A DNA stretch of 64,000 nt, taken from NCBI GenBank assembly GCA_018902545.1, contig JAHIQM010000016.1, forward strand, positions 248,001-312,000. The letters are read 5' to 3'. The stretch comes from Pseudomonadota bacterium (lineage in GTDB: Bacteria > Desulfobacterota > Desulfovibrionia > Desulfovibrionales > Desulfomicrobiaceae). The translations under genes and the position numbers were made by a program. Position 1 is the first letter of the stretch, and the number at the start of each line of letters is the position of its first letter. The notes beneath the pieces were generated by a model that saw nothing but the letters and a program-made list of their open reading frames with translations, was not told the origin of the DNA and searched no databases. Shown here one piece after another: positions 19,619 through 29,476 of the stretch.

Positions 19619-19845
19619 GCCTCTTCTCCCGGGGCGGCCATGCTCTGCGACTCGGATTGCTGTCCAGCCGTTTCGACGATGACACGGGCCTGTTCCAGTT
19701 CCGTGCCGCACTCCCTGGAGAGGCGAACCCCCTCCTGAAAAAGCTTCACGCCCTGCTCCAGGGGCAGGTCCCCACCTTCGAGCAAGGCCGTGATCTCCCT
19801 GATCCGCTCCAGCCGCTTTTCAAAAGTCTGCTGTGTTTTTGCCAT
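19615..19845 (-). CDS. xseB: exodeoxyribonuclease VII small subunit
   Basis: The 76-residue protein has the XseB pattern FEKRLERIREITALLEGGDLPLEQGVKLFQEGV. It forms the small subunit that binds XseA. It is separated from xseA by the M23 peptidase gene, an order in which the two subunits of one enzyme are not adjacent. Confidence 0.92.
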   Translation of the reverse strand: MAKTQQTFEKRLERIREITALLEGGDLPLEQGVKLFQEGVRLSRECGTELEQARVIVETAGQQSESQSMAAPGEEA

Positions 19846-19857
19846 GTTACGCCCTTG

Positions 19858-20733
19858 TCATTGACCTTGTTTCGCAAAAAAAAGTGCCGCGGGGTCCACC
19901 GCCAAGTCAAGCACGTAGAGCCCCAGATGCAAATGCGGACCCGTGACCCGCCCGGTCTGGCCCGCCAAGCCGATGATCTGTCCGGCCTCAACCATGTCGC
20001 CCTGTCCGACCTCGATTTTTTCCAGGTGCATGTAGACCGTGAACACGCCCAGCCCGTGATCGATGAACACCGAATTGCCCCCGTAATAATGGTCAGCGGC
20101 GAGGACGATCTGTCCCGGAGAGGCGGCCCGCACCGGGTCGCCCAAGGCCGCCCGCAGGTCCAGTCCGCGATGCGCGTTGCGCTCAAGGCCATTGAAAAAG
20201 CGCCGCAAACCGTAGGCGCTGCTGACGTCTCCCGGCACGGGGCGCATGAGCGGCAGGACCAGATGATTGTCGGGAGAATCCACGCTTAATACCGCCCGCA
20301 CCTCGGCGTTTTCGCGGGCGATGCGCTCCTGTACCGCTGCCGGGGGAGTGGCCATTTCCGTGGACACGGTCAGACGCTGCTCGGGAAAGTCGCGTCTCTC
20401 GACCAGAATGGAGGTCTGCACGGCGAGAGGGCTCAGGCCCAGCTTGATCACGCGCAGGGTCTCGTTGCCGGGCTTGGATTTGAGGACGTCCGTGCCGAGC
20501 AGAAATTCAACCGCCGTTTTCCCGGCTCCGGGCACCTGCAGAGACTTCCCGCCCCACTCCACGCGCAGCCTGTCCAGGGGTTCGTCGGATTCGACCCTGA
20601 CCACGAAAGGCAGGCCGATGCCGATAACTTCCGGGCATTCCAGACGCATCTGAGCGGCATGCAGCCCGGTGCCGGGGGTGACAAAAAAGGCTGTGACCAG
20701 CAGCACGAAAAAAAGAACGCTTCGCAACATCAT
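19858..20733 (-). CDS. M23 family metallopeptidase, secreted
   Basis: The 291-residue protein has a signal peptide (LRSVLFFVLLVTAFFVTPGTGLHA), an Ig-like N-terminal region, and a C-terminal LytM/M23 domain with the zinc ligands in AHRGLDL (H-x3-D) and HLHLGL. All catalytic residues are present, so it is probably an active peptidoglycan endopeptidase. It overlaps xseA by 4 bases and lies between xseA and xseB. Confidence 0.9.
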   Translation of the reverse strand: MMLRSVLFFVLLVTAFFVTPGTGLHAAQMRLECPEVIGIGLPFVVRVESDEPLDRLRVEWGGKSLQVPGAGKTAVEFLLGTDVLKSKPGNETLRVIKLGLSPLAVQTSILVERRDFPEQRLTVSTEMATPPAAVQERIARENAEVRAVLSVDSPDNHLVLPLMRPVPGDVSSAYGLRRFFNGLERNAHRGLDLRAALGDPVRAASPGQIVLAADHYYGGNSVFIDHGLGVFTVYMHLEKIEVGQGDMVEAGQIIGLAGQTGRVTGPHLHLGLYVLDLAVDPAALFFAKQGQ

Positions 20734-22100
20734 GGCAGCACCTCCGCTGAAAATTCTCCGTCCGCGACCTGCACTCGGATTTCATCCCCCGCCGCCACAT
20801 CGGTCCGCGAACGCACGAAACCGGACGAACCTCTGACCAGCGCGTATCCACGCGCCAGCGGGGCCGCAGGGTCCAGGGCGGCCAGACGGCTCTCGGCTCC
20901 ACGCAGGCTTTCCAAACGGACGCGCACGAAATGTCTTCCTGACTGCTCCAGGGCCGCGTCGGCCCGGTCAAGATTGGAACGCAGGGACAGCATGGTGGCC
21001 GGGCCAAAGGAGCGGTGCATGCGATCCTCCAGACGCGCCAGGTTCGTGGCGCGACTTTCCACCTGCGTGCGAATGGCCTGGCGCAGGCGATCTTGAAGCC
21101 GCTCCAGCTCAAAGCCCCAGCGCTCGATGCGCCGGGCCGGAGAATGCCAGTTCAGCCCTTGCACCTGCTGTTGCAGGCTCCGCTCCCGCACGTCCAGCAA
21201 ACGCTGCATGCCACGCGTCAACGCCAGGACAATCTCGTCGGCCTGCTGGCGCAGCACCCCGCGTTCGGTCCAGATAAGCTGCGCCGCATGGGATGGCGTT
21301 GCCGCGCGCAGGTCCGCCACCAGATCGGCAATGGTTGTGTCCACCTCATGCCCCACGCCGCACACGACCGGCAGCCGCGCGCGGAACAAAGCCTCGGCCA
21401 CGGGCTCGGTGTTGAAGGCCCACAGATCTTCAAGAGACCCACCGCCGCGAATGAGCGCGATGACCTCGGCCCAGCCATCGCGGTCGGCGCGGTCCAGGGC
21501 GGCGGCGATCTGAGCCGGAGCGCTTTCGCCCTGCACCAGGCTCGGGTACACCCGAATGGTGGCACCATAACCCCGATCACCGGCAATGCGCAAAAAATCC
21601 TGCAGGGCCGCGCCCTGGGGAGCGGTGACCACGGCGACCCGGCGCGGGTTGCGCGGCGGCGTCATCTTGCGGTCCGGATCAAAATATCCCTTGGCAGAGA
21701 GCTTGGCCTTCATGGCCTCAAAGGCCACGGCCAGTTCGCCAAGCCCCTGTCCCTGCACAAGCTCCGCCACCAGTTGATAGGCCCCACGCGGCGGATACAC
21801 GTTCATGCGCCCGGCCACGAGCACTTCCTGCCCATCGCAAAGCTGAAAAGGCTCCCCGCTCTCAACCTCGCCGGTCACAGGGTTGACCCGCTCGTCACCG
21901 TCCTTGGAACACTTGGGCTGAGCCCCCTTGAACCAGACCACGCTCAAGGTGGCGTCATCGTCCTTCAAAGAAAAATACACATGCCCGGACGGCGGGCGAG
22001 AGAGGTTGGAAACCTGCCCACGCACCCAGACGAACGGAAATTCACCTTCGAGGACATCCTTGATGGCTTGGGTGAGAGTGCGGACGGAGAAGATGTGCAT
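20730..22100 (-). CDS. xseA: exodeoxyribonuclease VII large subunit
   Basis: The 456-residue nuclease subunit has the N-terminal OB fold (FPFVWVRGQVSNLSRPPSGHVYFSLKD), the catalytic core with VALIRGGGSLEDLWAFN and GVGHEVDTTIADLVAD, then long coiled-coil helices and a C-terminal segment LARGYALVR. The complex degrades single-stranded DNA from both ends in the cytosol. Length is normal. Confidence 0.96.
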   Translation of the reverse strand: MHIFSVRTLTQAIKDVLEGEFPFVWVRGQVSNLSRPPSGHVYFSLKDDDATLSVVWFKGAQPKCSKDGDERVNPVTGEVESGEPFQLCDGQEVLVAGRMNVYPPRGAYQLVAELVQGQGLGELAVAFEAMKAKLSAKGYFDPDRKMTPPRNPRRVAVVTAPQGAALQDFLRIAGDRGYGATIRVYPSLVQGESAPAQIAAALDRADRDGWAEVIALIRGGGSLEDLWAFNTEPVAEALFRARLPVVCGVGHEVDTTIADLVADLRAATPSHAAQLIWTERGVLRQQADEIVLALTRGMQRLLDVRERSLQQQVQGLNWHSPARRIERWGFELERLQDRLRQAIRTQVESRATNLARLEDRMHRSFGPATMLSLRSNLDRADAALEQSGRHFVRVRLESLRGAESRLAALDPAAPLARGYALVRGSSGFVRSRTDVAAGDEIRVQVADGEFSAEVLP

Positions 22101-22127
22101 GATATGTGGCCAGCCTTGGGAGAAAGC

Positions 22128-23198
22128 TCACTCGTACGGTAGCTCAGGGGTATTGCCTGCCAATTCAAGCCTTGCTCTTGCTTCCACCATGGCTTTATGC
22201 AGTTTGTTCTTCAAGACTTCTTTTGGCGGCAACTGAATCCAATATTCCGCAACATGAACATTGTCTTGATGAAGATCCATCAATTCGACTACTTCATCAT
22301 CCTTTCCAGCACAAAGAATGATTGCAATCGGCGTCTCTTCTTCAGGCTGTTTTTCATATCGCTCCAACCATTTTAGATAAAGCTCAACCTGACCCTTGTA
22401 TTCCGGCTTGAAGTCACCAATTTTGAGTTCAATGAGGACAAGACGTCTCAATTTGCGATGGTAAAATAGCAAATCAATATAATAGTCGTTTCCTCCAATC
22501 TGGATTCTTCTTTGTCGGCCCATGAAAGCAAAGTCAGTTCCAATCTCCAGAATGAACCGTTCAAGATCCATCAAAATCGCATTTTCCAGATCCTTTTCCG
22601 TAAAATCATCAGCTAGATCCAGAAAATTCAGCAGATAAGGATCCCTGAGAAACAATTGAGGGCCGGCTTTGCGGTTTTGGCGCAAGTCGGCCAACTCTCT
22701 TCGAACGACCATCTCGGGCTGTCTGGAAATGGCGGTTCGCTCGTAAAGCATGGAGTCCATGCTTTGCCGCAACATGCGAACCGACCAGCCCTCGCTGGCG
22801 CACATCCCAACGTAAAATTCCCGTTTCAACGGGTCATCTATCTTGAATACCTCGACAAAGTGGGACCAGCTCAATTTTGTCGACAGTGTCGACAAAATCT
22901 CCATGTCGGAAAAATGCTGGGTGAATTTGACCATCCGAAACAGGTTTCGCTGGCCAAAACCACTGCCGAACTCCTGGACAAGGCGCTCAGCCAGGCGCTT
23001 GATGGTTTCGTCGCCGTATCCAGCCCGGTCATCCATAAGGATCCGCGCCCGGATGGTGTTTCCGACATGCCAGTACGTCAGGACCAGCGCCTGATTGACC
23101 TGTGAGACCACACGGGTCCTGGCCGTTTCAATTAGACGCCGAATTTCCTGGTGCAGTGCGTCGAGGGCCACCGGAGTCGAGGAGTCCATCTGTTTCAT
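22128..23198 (-). CDS. DUF1016 (YhcG-type) PD-(D/E)XK nuclease-domain protein, copy A
   Basis: This is about 356 residues from the Met at 23198; a Met at 23231 is also possible, and neither has a clear ribosome site. The N-terminal DUF1016_N part runs over about 150 residues (VNQALVLTYWHVGNTI, SFVEVFKIDDPLKREFY-like). The C-terminal nuclease core has YYIDLLFYHRKLRRLVLIELK with the D...E-x-K triad and FKPEYKGQ. The family often travels with restriction or toxin genes; its target is unknown. It sits between proS and xseA and breaks up a conserved housekeeping operon. Its paralog is at 25058-26182. Confidence 0.88.
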   Translation of the reverse strand: MKQMDSSTPVALDALHQEIRRLIETARTRVVSQVNQALVLTYWHVGNTIRARILMDDRAGYGDETIKRLAERLVQEFGSGFGQRNLFRMVKFTQHFSDMEILSTLSTKLSWSHFVEVFKIDDPLKREFYVGMCASEGWSVRMLRQSMDSMLYERTAISRQPEMVVRRELADLRQNRKAGPQLFLRDPYLLNFLDLADDFTEKDLENAILMDLERFILEIGTDFAFMGRQRRIQIGGNDYYIDLLFYHRKLRRLVLIELKIGDFKPEYKGQVELYLKWLERYEKQPEEETPIAIILCAGKDDEVVELMDLHQDNVHVAEYWIQLPPKEVLKNKLHKAMVEARARLELAGNTPELPYE

Positions 23199-23239
23199 GA
23201 TCCCGAAAATAAACGGTTCAACAGGCAACATTTCATATG

Positions 23240-24982
23240 TCAGACTAGTCCCCACTCCTTCATCACTTCCTTGCGCCATTCCAGAACCGCATTCTGCCAG
23301 TCGGCCACGGGCAGTTCCCGCTTCTCGCCCGTCTTGCGGTTTTTGGCCTCAAGCACGCCTTTCTCCAGTCCTTTGCCGCCGATGACGATCTGCATGGGAG
23401 AGCCGAGTAGGTCGGCTTCGTTGAACTTCACGCCGGGGCGTTCGTCGCGGTCGTCGAACAGGGTGTCGATGCCTCGGGATTCAAGCCAATCATGGATTTC
23501 GCGGCCTTTGGCCATGACCTTTTCGTCCTTGGTGGACATGGCCAGGATGGTGATTTCAAAAGGTGCGATGGACGGAGGGAAGATCATGCCGTTTGCGTCG
23601 TTGTTCTGCTCGATGCAGGCCGCGACCACGCGGCTGACGCCGATGCCGTAGCAGCCCATGATGAGGACCTGTTCCTTGCCGTTCTCGTCGAGGAAGGTCG
23701 CGTTCATGGACTTGGAATACTTGGTGCCGAGCTTGAAGACGTGGCCGACCTCGATGCCCTTGGGCATGATCAGGGAGCCGCCGCAGGCCGGGCAGGGATC
23801 GTCCAGGGTGATGGAGCGCAGGTCCGCGTAGCCCGTGGGGGCTGCGTCCGTGGACAGGGTGATGTCGCGGCGCGGGTCGACGTGAATGAGATGCGCATCG
23901 GCGGCGTTGGCTCCGCAGACAAAATCCGTGCCCGCCGCGATTTCATGGTCCGCGTAGATGGCATCTACTTGCAGGCCCACCGGCCCCGCAAAGCCCACGG
24001 ACGCTCCGGTCCAGGCCACGACCTGCTCCGGGGTAGCCAGCTCGACGCTCGTCGCACCGAGGAGGTTTTTCAGCTTCACGTCGTTGACTTCGCGGTCGCC
24101 GCGCAGGAGCACGGCCACGGATTTTCCGTCCACATCGAAAAGCAGGGTCTTCATGACCTGGGTCGTAGCCACGGCCAGGAATCCGGCCACGTCTTCCACC
24201 GTGTGCTTGCCCGGAGTGGCCACCTGCTCGTGCGCGGCGCAGGTCTGCGTGCACATGGGCTGGGGCTTTGTTTCGGCCTTTTCCAGGTTGGCGGCGTAGG
24301 AGCAAGATGTGCACACGGCCAGGGTGTCCTCGCCGGTGTCGGCCAGCACCATGAACTCATGGGAAAAACTGCCGCCAATGGCGCCAGAGTCCGCGCTGAC
24401 GGCCCGAAATTCCAGGCCCAGGCGGGTGAAGACGCGGGTGTAGGCGTCGTACATGGCCTGGTAGCTCGCGTTCACGCCCTCGTCGTCCTTGTCGAAGGAA
24501 TAGGCGTCCTTCATTATGAACTCGCGCCCGCGCATGAGGCCGAAGCGGGGCCGGATCTCGTCCCGGAACTTGGTCTGGATCTGGTACAGGTTGATGGGCA
24601 GCTGGCGATAGGACCGGACCTCGCCACGGACAAGATCGGTGACGACCTCCTCGTGCGTGGGTCCGAGGCAATAGTCGCGGCCGTGACGGTCTTTGAGGCG
24701 CAGGAGCTCCTTGCCGTAGAAATCCCAGCGCCCGCTCTCCTGCCACAGGTCGGCCGGCTGCACCATGGGCATGGAGATTTCCTGGGCCCCGGCCCGGTTC
24801 ATCTCCTCGCGCACGATGTTTGCGACCTTGTTGATGGCGCGAAGGCCAAGCGGCATGTAGGTGTAGATACCGCTGGTCAGCTTGCGGATCATGCCCGCGC
24901 GCAGCAGAAGCTTGTGGCTGATCACCTCGGCCTCAGCCGGGGTTTCCTTCAGGGTGGGCACGTAGAATTTGCTGAACAGCAT
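23240..24982 (-). CDS. proS: prolyl-tRNA synthetase, bacterial type
   Basis: The 580-residue class II synthetase is of the bacterial form with the YbaK-like editing insert. Motif 2 region [30 protein letters not shown] and motif 3 [12 protein letters not shown] are intact. The editing domain lies around residues 240-390. The C-terminal anticodon domain has [19 protein letters not shown]. Genes of the same operon lie on both sides, each separated from it by a DUF1016 gene. Confidence 0.97.
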   Translation of the reverse strand: MLFSKFYVPTLKETPAEAEVISHKLLLRAGMIRKLTSGIYTYMPLGLRAINKVANIVREEMNRAGAQEISMPMVQPADLWQESGRWDFYGKELLRLKDRHGRDYCLGPTHEEVVTDLVRGEVRSYRQLPINLYQIQTKFRDEIRPRFGLMRGREFIMKDAYSFDKDDEGVNASYQAMYDAYTRVFTRLGLEFRAVSADSGAIGGSFSHEFMVLADTGEDTLAVCTSCSYAANLEKAETKPQPMCTQTCAAHEQVATPGKHTVEDVAGFLAVATTQVMKTLLFDVDGKSVAVLLRGDREVNDVKLKNLLGATSVELATPEQVVAWTGASVGFAGPVGLQVDAIYADHEIAAGTDFVCGANAADAHLIHVDPRRDITLSTDAAPTGYADLRSITLDDPCPACGGSLIMPKGIEVGHVFKLGTKYSKSMNATFLDENGKEQVLIMGCYGIGVSRVVAACIEQNNDANGMIFPPSIAPFEITILAMSTKDEKVMAKGREIHDWLESRGIDTLFDDRDERPGVKFNEADLLGSPMQIVIGGKGLEKGVLEAKNRKTGEKRELPVADWQNAVLEWRKEVMKEWGLV

Positions 24983-25057
24983 GGGGGATATCTCCTCGAT
25001 TGAATATAAGTAAATTAATGAGTTACTGAATAAAATATGGTCTGATTCGGCTCAGAT

Positions 25058-26182
25058 TCATTCCCCACTGCCAAGCCCGTCCAATTCCGCCTCGATCTCT
25101 TCCACGGTAGGTAAAGCGGACCTGAAGTTCTCCGGCAGTGACCGAGTCAATTCGTATTCGGAAATGCCGATGGGCTTGTGCATGTCGCGCAACGTGTATT
25201 CCGCCAGGATCCTGTCCTTGGTCTGACACAGGATCAAGCCAATGGTGGGGTTGTCGCTTTCGTTTCTGAGCTGGTCATCGACCACGGAACAATAAAAATT
25301 TATTTTTCCGGCGTACTCGGGCTTGAAGTCACCCTTCTTCAGTTCAATCACGATGAAACAGCGCAACTTTAAGTGATAGAACAGCAGATCAAGATAAAAA
25401 TCCCGGTCGCTTACCGCCAAGTGATACTGGCGCCCGACAAAGGCAAAACCCGCCCCCAGTTCAAGAAGAAATTTCTCCAGATGCCGGACAAGGCTGATCT
25501 CCAGTTCCCTTTCATGAAACGGTTCTTCGATGGTCAGAAAATCGAAGAGATAGGGGTCCTTCAACAGTCCTATAGCCAACGAAGACTGGTCAGCGGGTAA
25601 TCGTGATTGGAAATTATTTACCATCGACCCGTGTCTTTCGTGAGCACCGCCCTGCACCATCGCCGCCAGTAGATCTCGGCTCCACCCCTGTTCGATGGTC
25701 TGCCGCACATACCAAAGACGGACCCAAGGTTTCTTGACCTTCTCGATAAGCAGGATGTTGTGACTCCAAGGTATTTTGGCAACAGTCCGTTGCAAAAATA
25801 ATAGCGCACTCGCATCCGCTAGTTGAGAGAGGTTATGGTCTGATTCTTCAGGTGCGACCTCGGTGCCTCCCAATTTTGCAACTAGCGGTTGCAAAATTGA
25901 AAGTTCCTCGTATTCCCTGGCAAAACGAATCATGTACCCTATATTGCGCTCCGAAAATCCCTTCACGTCGGGCAGCTCATTTCTGAGGTCTGCAGCCAGG
26001 CGAGGGATGACACCCTTCCCCCAGCCTTCTTCGCTCTGACGCCTGAGAATCATCCGCCCGACGTCCCAATACATCGCAATCATCTCCGCATTGACCGATA
26101 ACGCCGCAGTCCCCTGCGCCTTGCGGATACGGGCCTTGATTTCACCCAACAGCGATCCGTAACGGAGCAATTCGGAGCTCAT
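25058..26182 (-). CDS. DUF1016 (YhcG-type) PD-(D/E)XK nuclease-domain protein, copy B
   Basis: The 374-residue protein has DUF1016_N at the N-terminus (IRKAQGTAALSVNAEMIAMYWDVGR) and a nuclease core FYLDLLFYHLKLRCFIVIELKKGDFKPEYAGK with the D...E-x-K residues. It is clearly diverged from copy A, so the two are not a recent duplication. Its start overlaps the stop of ispG by 4 bases, which suggests coupled translation and a long stay in the operon. Confidence 0.9.
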   Translation of the reverse strand: MSSELLRYGSLLGEIKARIRKAQGTAALSVNAEMIAMYWDVGRMILRRQSEEGWGKGVIPRLAADLRNELPDVKGFSERNIGYMIRFAREYEELSILQPLVAKLGGTEVAPEESDHNLSQLADASALLFLQRTVAKIPWSHNILLIEKVKKPWVRLWYVRQTIEQGWSRDLLAAMVQGGAHERHGSMVNNFQSRLPADQSSLAIGLLKDPYLFDFLTIEEPFHERELEISLVRHLEKFLLELGAGFAFVGRQYHLAVSDRDFYLDLLFYHLKLRCFIVIELKKGDFKPEYAGKINFYCSVVDDQLRNESDNPTIGLILCQTKDRILAEYTLRDMHKPIGISEYELTRSLPENFRSALPTVEEIEAELDGLGSGE

Positions 26183-27327
26183 GCTCCGACCTCACGCGAT
26201 TCTGAAACCAACCAGCCTGGGGAACCTTGCGCAACTTCCCGCTCTTGCAGAAATTTCTCCAGCTCTTCCATGAAGGCAGGCAGCAACTCCGAGCGGCCCT
26301 TCACCTTGCGCACGACCTCGCCCTTGCGGAAGATGAGGCCTGAGTCCCGGCCACCGGCCACGCCAATGTCGGCCTCGCGAGCCTCGCCGGGGCCGTTGAC
26401 CACGCAGCCCATGACCGCGACGGTAAAAACCTCTTCCACCCCGCGCAGCCTGTCTTCCACGGCATTTGCCAGCTCGATGAGCCCGATCTCGGTGCGGCCG
26501 CAGGTCGGGCAGGATACGATCTCCGGGCCTCTTGAACGCAGTCCCAGGGCGCGCAGAATCTCCCAGGCCACGAGCATTTCCTCCACGGGATCGGCGGTCA
26601 GCGAAACCCTGAGCGTGTCGCCGATGCCCTCGGCCAGCAGGATGCCAAGGCCGACAGACGACTTGACCGCCCCGCGCATGGCCGTACCGGCTTCGGTCAC
26701 GCCGATGTGCAGCGGATAGTCCACGGTTTTTGCCATGAGACGATAGGCGGCGACCGTGCCAAGCACACTTGAAGATTTGAGCGAAATCTTTATAGCGTCG
26801 AATCCTCTCTCTTCAAGCAGGCGCACATGCTCAAGCGCGCTCTCGACCATGGCCGCAGGGGTCGGACCGCCGTGCTTCTTCAGCAGATCTTTGTCCACGG
26901 AGCCGCTGTTCACGCCGATGCGGATGGGCACTCCGGCCGCGCGGGCCGCGTGCACCACGCGGTCAACCTTGTCCGGCCCGCCGATGTTGCCGGGATTGAT
27001 ACGCAGGCCCTTCACGCCCGCCTCCACGGCCTGCACGGCCAGGCGGGAATCAAAATGAATGTCCGCGATAAGCGGCACGGACGTAGCACGGCAGATTTGG
27101 CGCAGGGCCATGGCCGCTTCGAGGTCCAGCACGGCCAGCCGCACGATCTCGCAGCCGGCCCCGGCCAGGGCCGCAATCTGGGCCAGGGTCGCATCCACGT
27201 CGCGGGTGTCCGTGTTGGTCATGGACTGCACGCGCACGGGATTGTCCCCGCCGATGCCCACCCCGCCCACAGAGAGGGAGCGGGTCCTGGCGCGCGGAAA
27301 AAGTACGGATGGATCGTTTTGCGTCAT
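26179..27327 (-). CDS. ispG: 4-hydroxy-3-methylbut-2-enyl diphosphate synthase
   Basis: The 382-residue iron-sulfur enzyme of the MEP pathway reduces methylerythritol cyclodiphosphate to HMBPP. The three cluster Cys are in SCPTCGRTE and MGCVVNGPGE. The TIM-barrel part has RVQSMTNTDTRDVDATLAQI and GLRINPGNIGG. It is the promoter-proximal gene of the operon that ends with dxs, and is divergent from cooS. Confidence 0.97.
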   Translation of the reverse strand: MTQNDPSVLFPRARTRSLSVGGVGIGGDNPVRVQSMTNTDTRDVDATLAQIAALAGAGCEIVRLAVLDLEAAMALRQICRATSVPLIADIHFDSRLAVQAVEAGVKGLRINPGNIGGPDKVDRVVHAARAAGVPIRIGVNSGSVDKDLLKKHGGPTPAAMVESALEHVRLLEERGFDAIKISLKSSSVLGTVAAYRLMAKTVDYPLHIGVTEAGTAMRGAVKSSVGLGILLAEGIGDTLRVSLTADPVEEMLVAWEILRALGLRSRGPEIVSCPTCGRTEIGLIELANAVEDRLRGVEEVFTVAVMGCVVNGPGEAREADIGVAGGRDSGLIFRKGEVVRKVKGRSELLPAFMEELEKFLQEREVAQGSPGWLVSESREVGA

Positions 27328-27393
27328 GGCGGGGGAGCGTAATGAATTTGCCCTTCAAAGCCAAGGACGGGAAATCCGAAAATTACCCCCCGC

Positions 27394-27409
27394 TGTCAGC
27401 TAGGCGACA
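27394..27409 (+). promoter_or_regulatory. candidate CooA operator upstream of cooS
   Basis: TGTCA-GCTAGG-CGACA fits exactly the TGTCA-N6-CGACA form described for Rhodospirillum rubrum CooA sites. It lies 116 bases before the cooS start. A TGCTAT hexamer at 27422-27427 could be the -10. The fit and the nearby cooA gene support CO-dependent activation. Confidence 0.75.
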
Positions 27410-27524
27410 GACAAATAATCATGCTATGGGCTACGACAGTCCTGTCGGACCGCCATACGGCGGCAACAATGCTTCCATCACCAAAGGACCCGGCGCAAGC
27501 CATAAAACGACAAGGAGGGCACGC

Positions 27525-29408
27525 ATGGCCAAAGAAAGAGAAATTTCGGATCTGAGTCCCTGGGAAGACGCCCAGAAAATGATCGCCAAGGCTGAACGCG
27601 AGGGAGTGAACCTCATCTGGGACCGCCTGAAGGACCAGACGCCGCACTGCACCTTCTGCGACCAGGGCCTGACCTGCAGCAAATGCGTCATGGGCCCCTG
27701 TCGCATCAACCCCAAGGGGCCGAAGAAAATGCTCGGCGTGTGCGGCGCCGATGGCGACCTGACCGTGGCCCGCAACTTCGGCCGTTTCGTGGCCGCCGGG
27801 GCGGCCTCGCATTCGGACCATGGCCGCGATCTGCTGGAAACCCTGGCCGCCATCGGCGACGGCAAGACCACAGACTACGGCATCCGCGACGAGGCCAAGC
27901 TTGAACGCATCTGCACGGAACTGGGCATTGAGACTCAGGGGCTGTCGGTGCGGGAACAGGCCAAGGCTCTGGCCGACCTCTTCTTCGAGGATTACGGCTG
28001 CCGCTCCCACAACGTGGCCTTCAGCAGCCGCGCACCCCAGAAACGCAAAGACATCTGGGAACGTTTCGGTTGCACCCCACGTGGCATTGACCGCGACTGT
28101 GTGGAGATGCTCCACCGCACGCACATGGGCGTGGACTGCGACCCGGTCTCCATCTGCCTGCACGCCAGCCGCGTGGCTTTGGGTGACGGCTGGGGCGGAT
28201 CCATGATTGCCACCGAGCTCTCGGACATCATCTTTGGCACGCCAAAGCCCGTCAAATCCCTGGTCAACCTGGGCGTCCTGAAGGAGGATCAGGTCAACAT
28301 CCTGGTCCACGGCCACAGCCCCATCGTCTCGGAGATGATCCTGGCCGCGGCGCGCGAGCCCCAGATCCTGGCCAAGGCCAAGGAGGCAGGCGCGACCGGC
28401 ATCAACATCGCGGGCCTGTGCTGTACTGGCAACGAGCTGCTCATGCGCCAGGGCGTGCCCATGGCTGGCAACCACCTCATGACCGAGTTGGCCATCGTCA
28501 CCGGCGCGGTGGAGATGGTCATCGTGGATTACCAGTGCATCATGCCGAGCCTCGTAAACGTGGCCGGATGCTACCACACCAAGTTCGTCTCCACCTCGAA
28601 CAAGGCCAAGTTCCCCGGCGGCATCCATATGGAATTCAGCTATAAAAACGCCCGCGAAAAGGCCCGTGAAGCCGTACTCATGGCCATCGACGCCTACTCC
28701 CACCGCGATCCCGCCAAGGTCGAGATTCCGTCCAAGCCCATGTCCATTACCTCCGGCTTCTCCAACGAGGCCATCCTCGGGGCCCTCGGCGGCACGCCCG
28801 AACCGCTGATCCAGGCCCTGCAAGCTGGAAAGGTGCGCGGCGTGGTCGGCATCGTGGGCTGCAACAACCCCAAGCTCAAGCACGACCATGTGCACGTGAA
28901 CCTGGCCCAGGAACTCATCAAACGCGACATTCTGGTGCTGGCCACGGGCTGCGCCACGGTGGCCATGGGCAAGGCCGGGCTTCTGGAGCCGGAAGCGGCC
29001 TCGCGGGCCGGGGCCGGACTGGCGGAAATCTGTCAGGCCCTGGGCATCCCGCCGGTGCTGCATGTAGGCAGTTGCGTGGACAACTCGCGCATCCTGCACA
29101 TCTGCGCCGTGCTGGCCAACTATGCGGGCCTGGATATCAGCGACCTGCCCGTGGCGGCCAGCGCGCCCGAATGGTACTCCGAGAAGGCAGCGGCCATCGG
29201 CCTCTACGCCGTGGCCAGCGGTGTCTACACCCATCTGGGCCTGCCGCCGCACATCCTGGGCAGCGCCATGATCACGGACCTGGCCCTGAAAGGACTCGAT
29301 GATGTCTTCGGCGCATGTTTCAGCGTCGAATCAGATCCCTTCAAGGCTGCGGATATGATTGACGAACGCATCAAGGCCAAGCGCCTCGCCCTTGGCTGGT
29401 CCGCCTAG
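27525..29408 (+). CDS. cooS: anaerobic carbon-monoxide dehydrogenase catalytic subunit
   Basis: The 627-residue nickel-iron-sulfur enzyme oxidises CO to CO2. The N-terminal cluster motifs CTFCDQGLTCSKCVMGPC are present, and C-cluster ligands occur in segments such as GLCCTGNELL, IVGCNNPK, ATGCATVAMG and HVGSCVDNSRI. Length fits the monofunctional CooS form, with no acetyl-CoA synthase genes next to it. The ATG at 27525 with AGGAGG upstream is chosen; the frame runs open to 27309 but the extension is non-conserved and crosses the operator. Confidence 0.97.
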   Translation: MAKEREISDLSPWEDAQKMIAKAEREGVNLIWDRLKDQTPHCTFCDQGLTCSKCVMGPCRINPKGPKKMLGVCGADGDLTVARNFGRFVAAGAASHSDHGRDLLETLAAIGDGKTTDYGIRDEAKLERICTELGIETQGLSVREQAKALADLFFEDYGCRSHNVAFSSRAPQKRKDIWERFGCTPRGIDRDCVEMLHRTHMGVDCDPVSICLHASRVALGDGWGGSMIATELSDIIFGTPKPVKSLVNLGVLKEDQVNILVHGHSPIVSEMILAAAREPQILAKAKEAGATGINIAGLCCTGNELLMRQGVPMAGNHLMTELAIVTGAVEMVIVDYQCIMPSLVNVAGCYHTKFVSTSNKAKFPGGIHMEFSYKNAREKAREAVLMAIDAYSHRDPAKVEIPSKPMSITSGFSNEAILGALGGTPEPLIQALQAGKVRGVVGIVGCNNPKLKHDHVHVNLAQELIKRDILVLATGCATVAMGKAGLLEPEAASRAGAGLAEICQALGIPPVLHVGSCVDNSRILHICAVLANYAGLDISDLPVAASAPEWYSEKAAAIGLYAVASGVYTHLGLPPHILGSAMITDLALKGLDDVFGACFSVESDPFKAADMIDERIKAKRLALGWSA

Positions 29409-29424
29409 CCAGGTCGCATGAAAG

Positions 29425-29464
29425 TGGGGAGTTCCGGCGCACAGAGCCTGAACTCCCCTTTTTT
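29425..29464 (+). terminator. terminator-like hairpin between cooS and cooC
   Basis: GGGGAGTTC and GAACTCCCC form a 9-bp stem with about 18 bases between, followed by TTTTTT. It stands directly before the AAGGAG site of cooC, so cooC may be expressed at a lower level than cooS by partial read-through, or from another promoter. Confidence 0.82.
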
Positions 29465-29476
29465 AAGGAGCATCGC

